NCBI GenBank assembly: GCA_030638765.1
Contig: DAOWDZ010000115.1
Coordinates: 1-5,899, forward strand
Direction: 5' to 3'
Length of the DNA stretch: 5,899 nucleotides
Source: Desulfocapsa sp.
GTDB taxonomy: Bacteria; Desulfobacterota; Desulfobulbia; Desulfobulbales; Desulfocapsaceae
Within the stretch, counting starts at the first letter, position 1; each line of letters starts with the position of its first letter. Position numbers and translations under genes: made by a program. Positions 5,485 to 5,899 of this stretch are shown in pieces. The notes beneath the pieces were generated by a model. That model searched no databases. It was not told the DNA's origin and saw nothing but the letters and a program-made list of their open reading frames with translations.

Positions 5485-5899
5485 ATGAACGATAAAAACA
5501 ATACACGTCTTCTCATCATTGACGATGAAGAAAATATGCGCCATATGCTCTCTGTGGTTACCAGTAAAGCTGGCTATCTGGTTACCATAGCGGAAAATGG
5601 TGAGCAAGCTCTTGCAATCCATAAAAAAGCACCATTCCCACTAATTCTTTGTGATCTGAAGATGCCGAAAATGAATGGCTTGCAATTCCTGAAAGCACTT
5701 GAAGGAGACAGTGAACAACCCATTATCATCATGATGTCAGCCTATGCCACCATAGATGATGCCGTGGAAGCCATGAAGTCAGGTGCCTATAATTTCATCA
5801 CAAAGCCTTTTAAAACTGCTGAAATACAGCTCATATTAGAAAAAGCTGTTGAGCATCTTGAATTGCGCGCAGAAAACATCAGACTCAAAGCAAGAATAA
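5485..5899 (+). CDS. Response regulator, receiver domain and linker (probable NtrC-type; C-terminus beyond right edge)
   Basis: The first 138 residues are visible. The receiver domain is complete: acidic pocket D13/D14 (LLIIDDEEN), phosphoacceptor D57 in CDLKMPKMNG, the switch serine S85 in MMSAYATID, and K107 in FITKPF. A charged helix follows (EKAVEHLELRAENIRLKAR), the type of linker that leads into an AAA+ sigma54-activator domain, so an NtrC/AtoC/ZraR-like sigma54-dependent activator is the best guess. The output domain itself is not in the window. The start is the ATG at 5485, with AGGA (5472-5475) nine bases upstream; another ATG at 5481 is in a different frame and runs into a stop at once. 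The gene is almost certainly co-transcribed with the preceding kinase and is its cognate partner. The genes the pair controls are not shown by anything here; no -24/-12 site was seen in the window. Confidence 0.9.
   Translation, partial: MNDKNNTRLLIIDDEENMRHMLSVVTSKAGYLVTIAENGEQALAIHKKAPFPLILCDLKMPKMNGLQFLKALEGDSEQPIIIMMSAYATIDDAVEAMKSGAYNFITKPFKTAEIQLILEKAVEHLELRAENIRLKARI

Noticed and set aside
5374..5622. Minus-strand ORF of 82 codons spanning the kinase/regulator junction
   Set aside because: Lies opposite well-supported ATPase and receiver coding sequence; no ribosome site or domain.

Overview
The window is AT-rich (by eye about 40% G+C) bacterial chromosome. It holds four protein-coding genes that can be followed well, one of them cut by the left edge, plus the start of a fifth cut by the right edge, and one tRNA gene. 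A methylenetetrahydrofolate reductase carrying a cysteine-rich MetV-type C-terminal domain, next to NtrB/NtrC-style signalling genes and a Cache-domain sensor, suggests an anaerobic Desulfobacterota-like organism, perhaps a sulfate reducer of the Desulfobulbales type. That placement is inference from gene content; nothing here fixes the taxon.

Layout, left to right. Positions 1-884 (minus strand) encode the N-terminal 294 residues of a membrane sensor with an extracytoplasmic double Cache region; its output domain lies beyond the left edge. It has a good sigma70-type promoter (951-979) whose -10 lies in a perfect palindrome (940-958), a likely operator. The 264-bp gap 885-1148 also holds two copies of a 19-20-nt direct repeat (897-916 and 1112-1130). 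Next comes tRNA-Arg(TCG) at 1149-1225 on the plus strand, convergent with a minus-strand aminoglycoside-phosphotransferase-fold kinase (1253-2308) resembling the AmgK/COG3178 group. Across a 56-bp divergent gap lies the MetF-MetV fusion (2365-3870), a one-carbon/Wood-Ljungdahl enzyme. After an 84-bp gap with a candidate promoter comes a membrane histidine kinase (3955-5463) and, 21 bp later, a response regulator of probable NtrC type (5485 to the right edge).

How the genes fit together. The histidine kinase and response regulator form one two-component system, with a sensor domain whose ligand cannot be read from sequence. The reductase would make methyl-tetrahydrofolate for methionine synthesis or the methyl branch of the Wood-Ljungdahl pathway. 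The kinase may act in sugar or cell-wall recycling, but no partner nucleotidyltransferase is visible. I see no mobile element, CRISPR array, phage gene or convincing Rho-independent terminator. Most of the window is ordinary core-genome content. The points worth a second look are the A13 tract inside the sensor gene, the palindrome over its promoter, the unexplained direct repeat, the MetF-MetV fusion, and two genes without a recognisable Shine-Dalgarno sequence.
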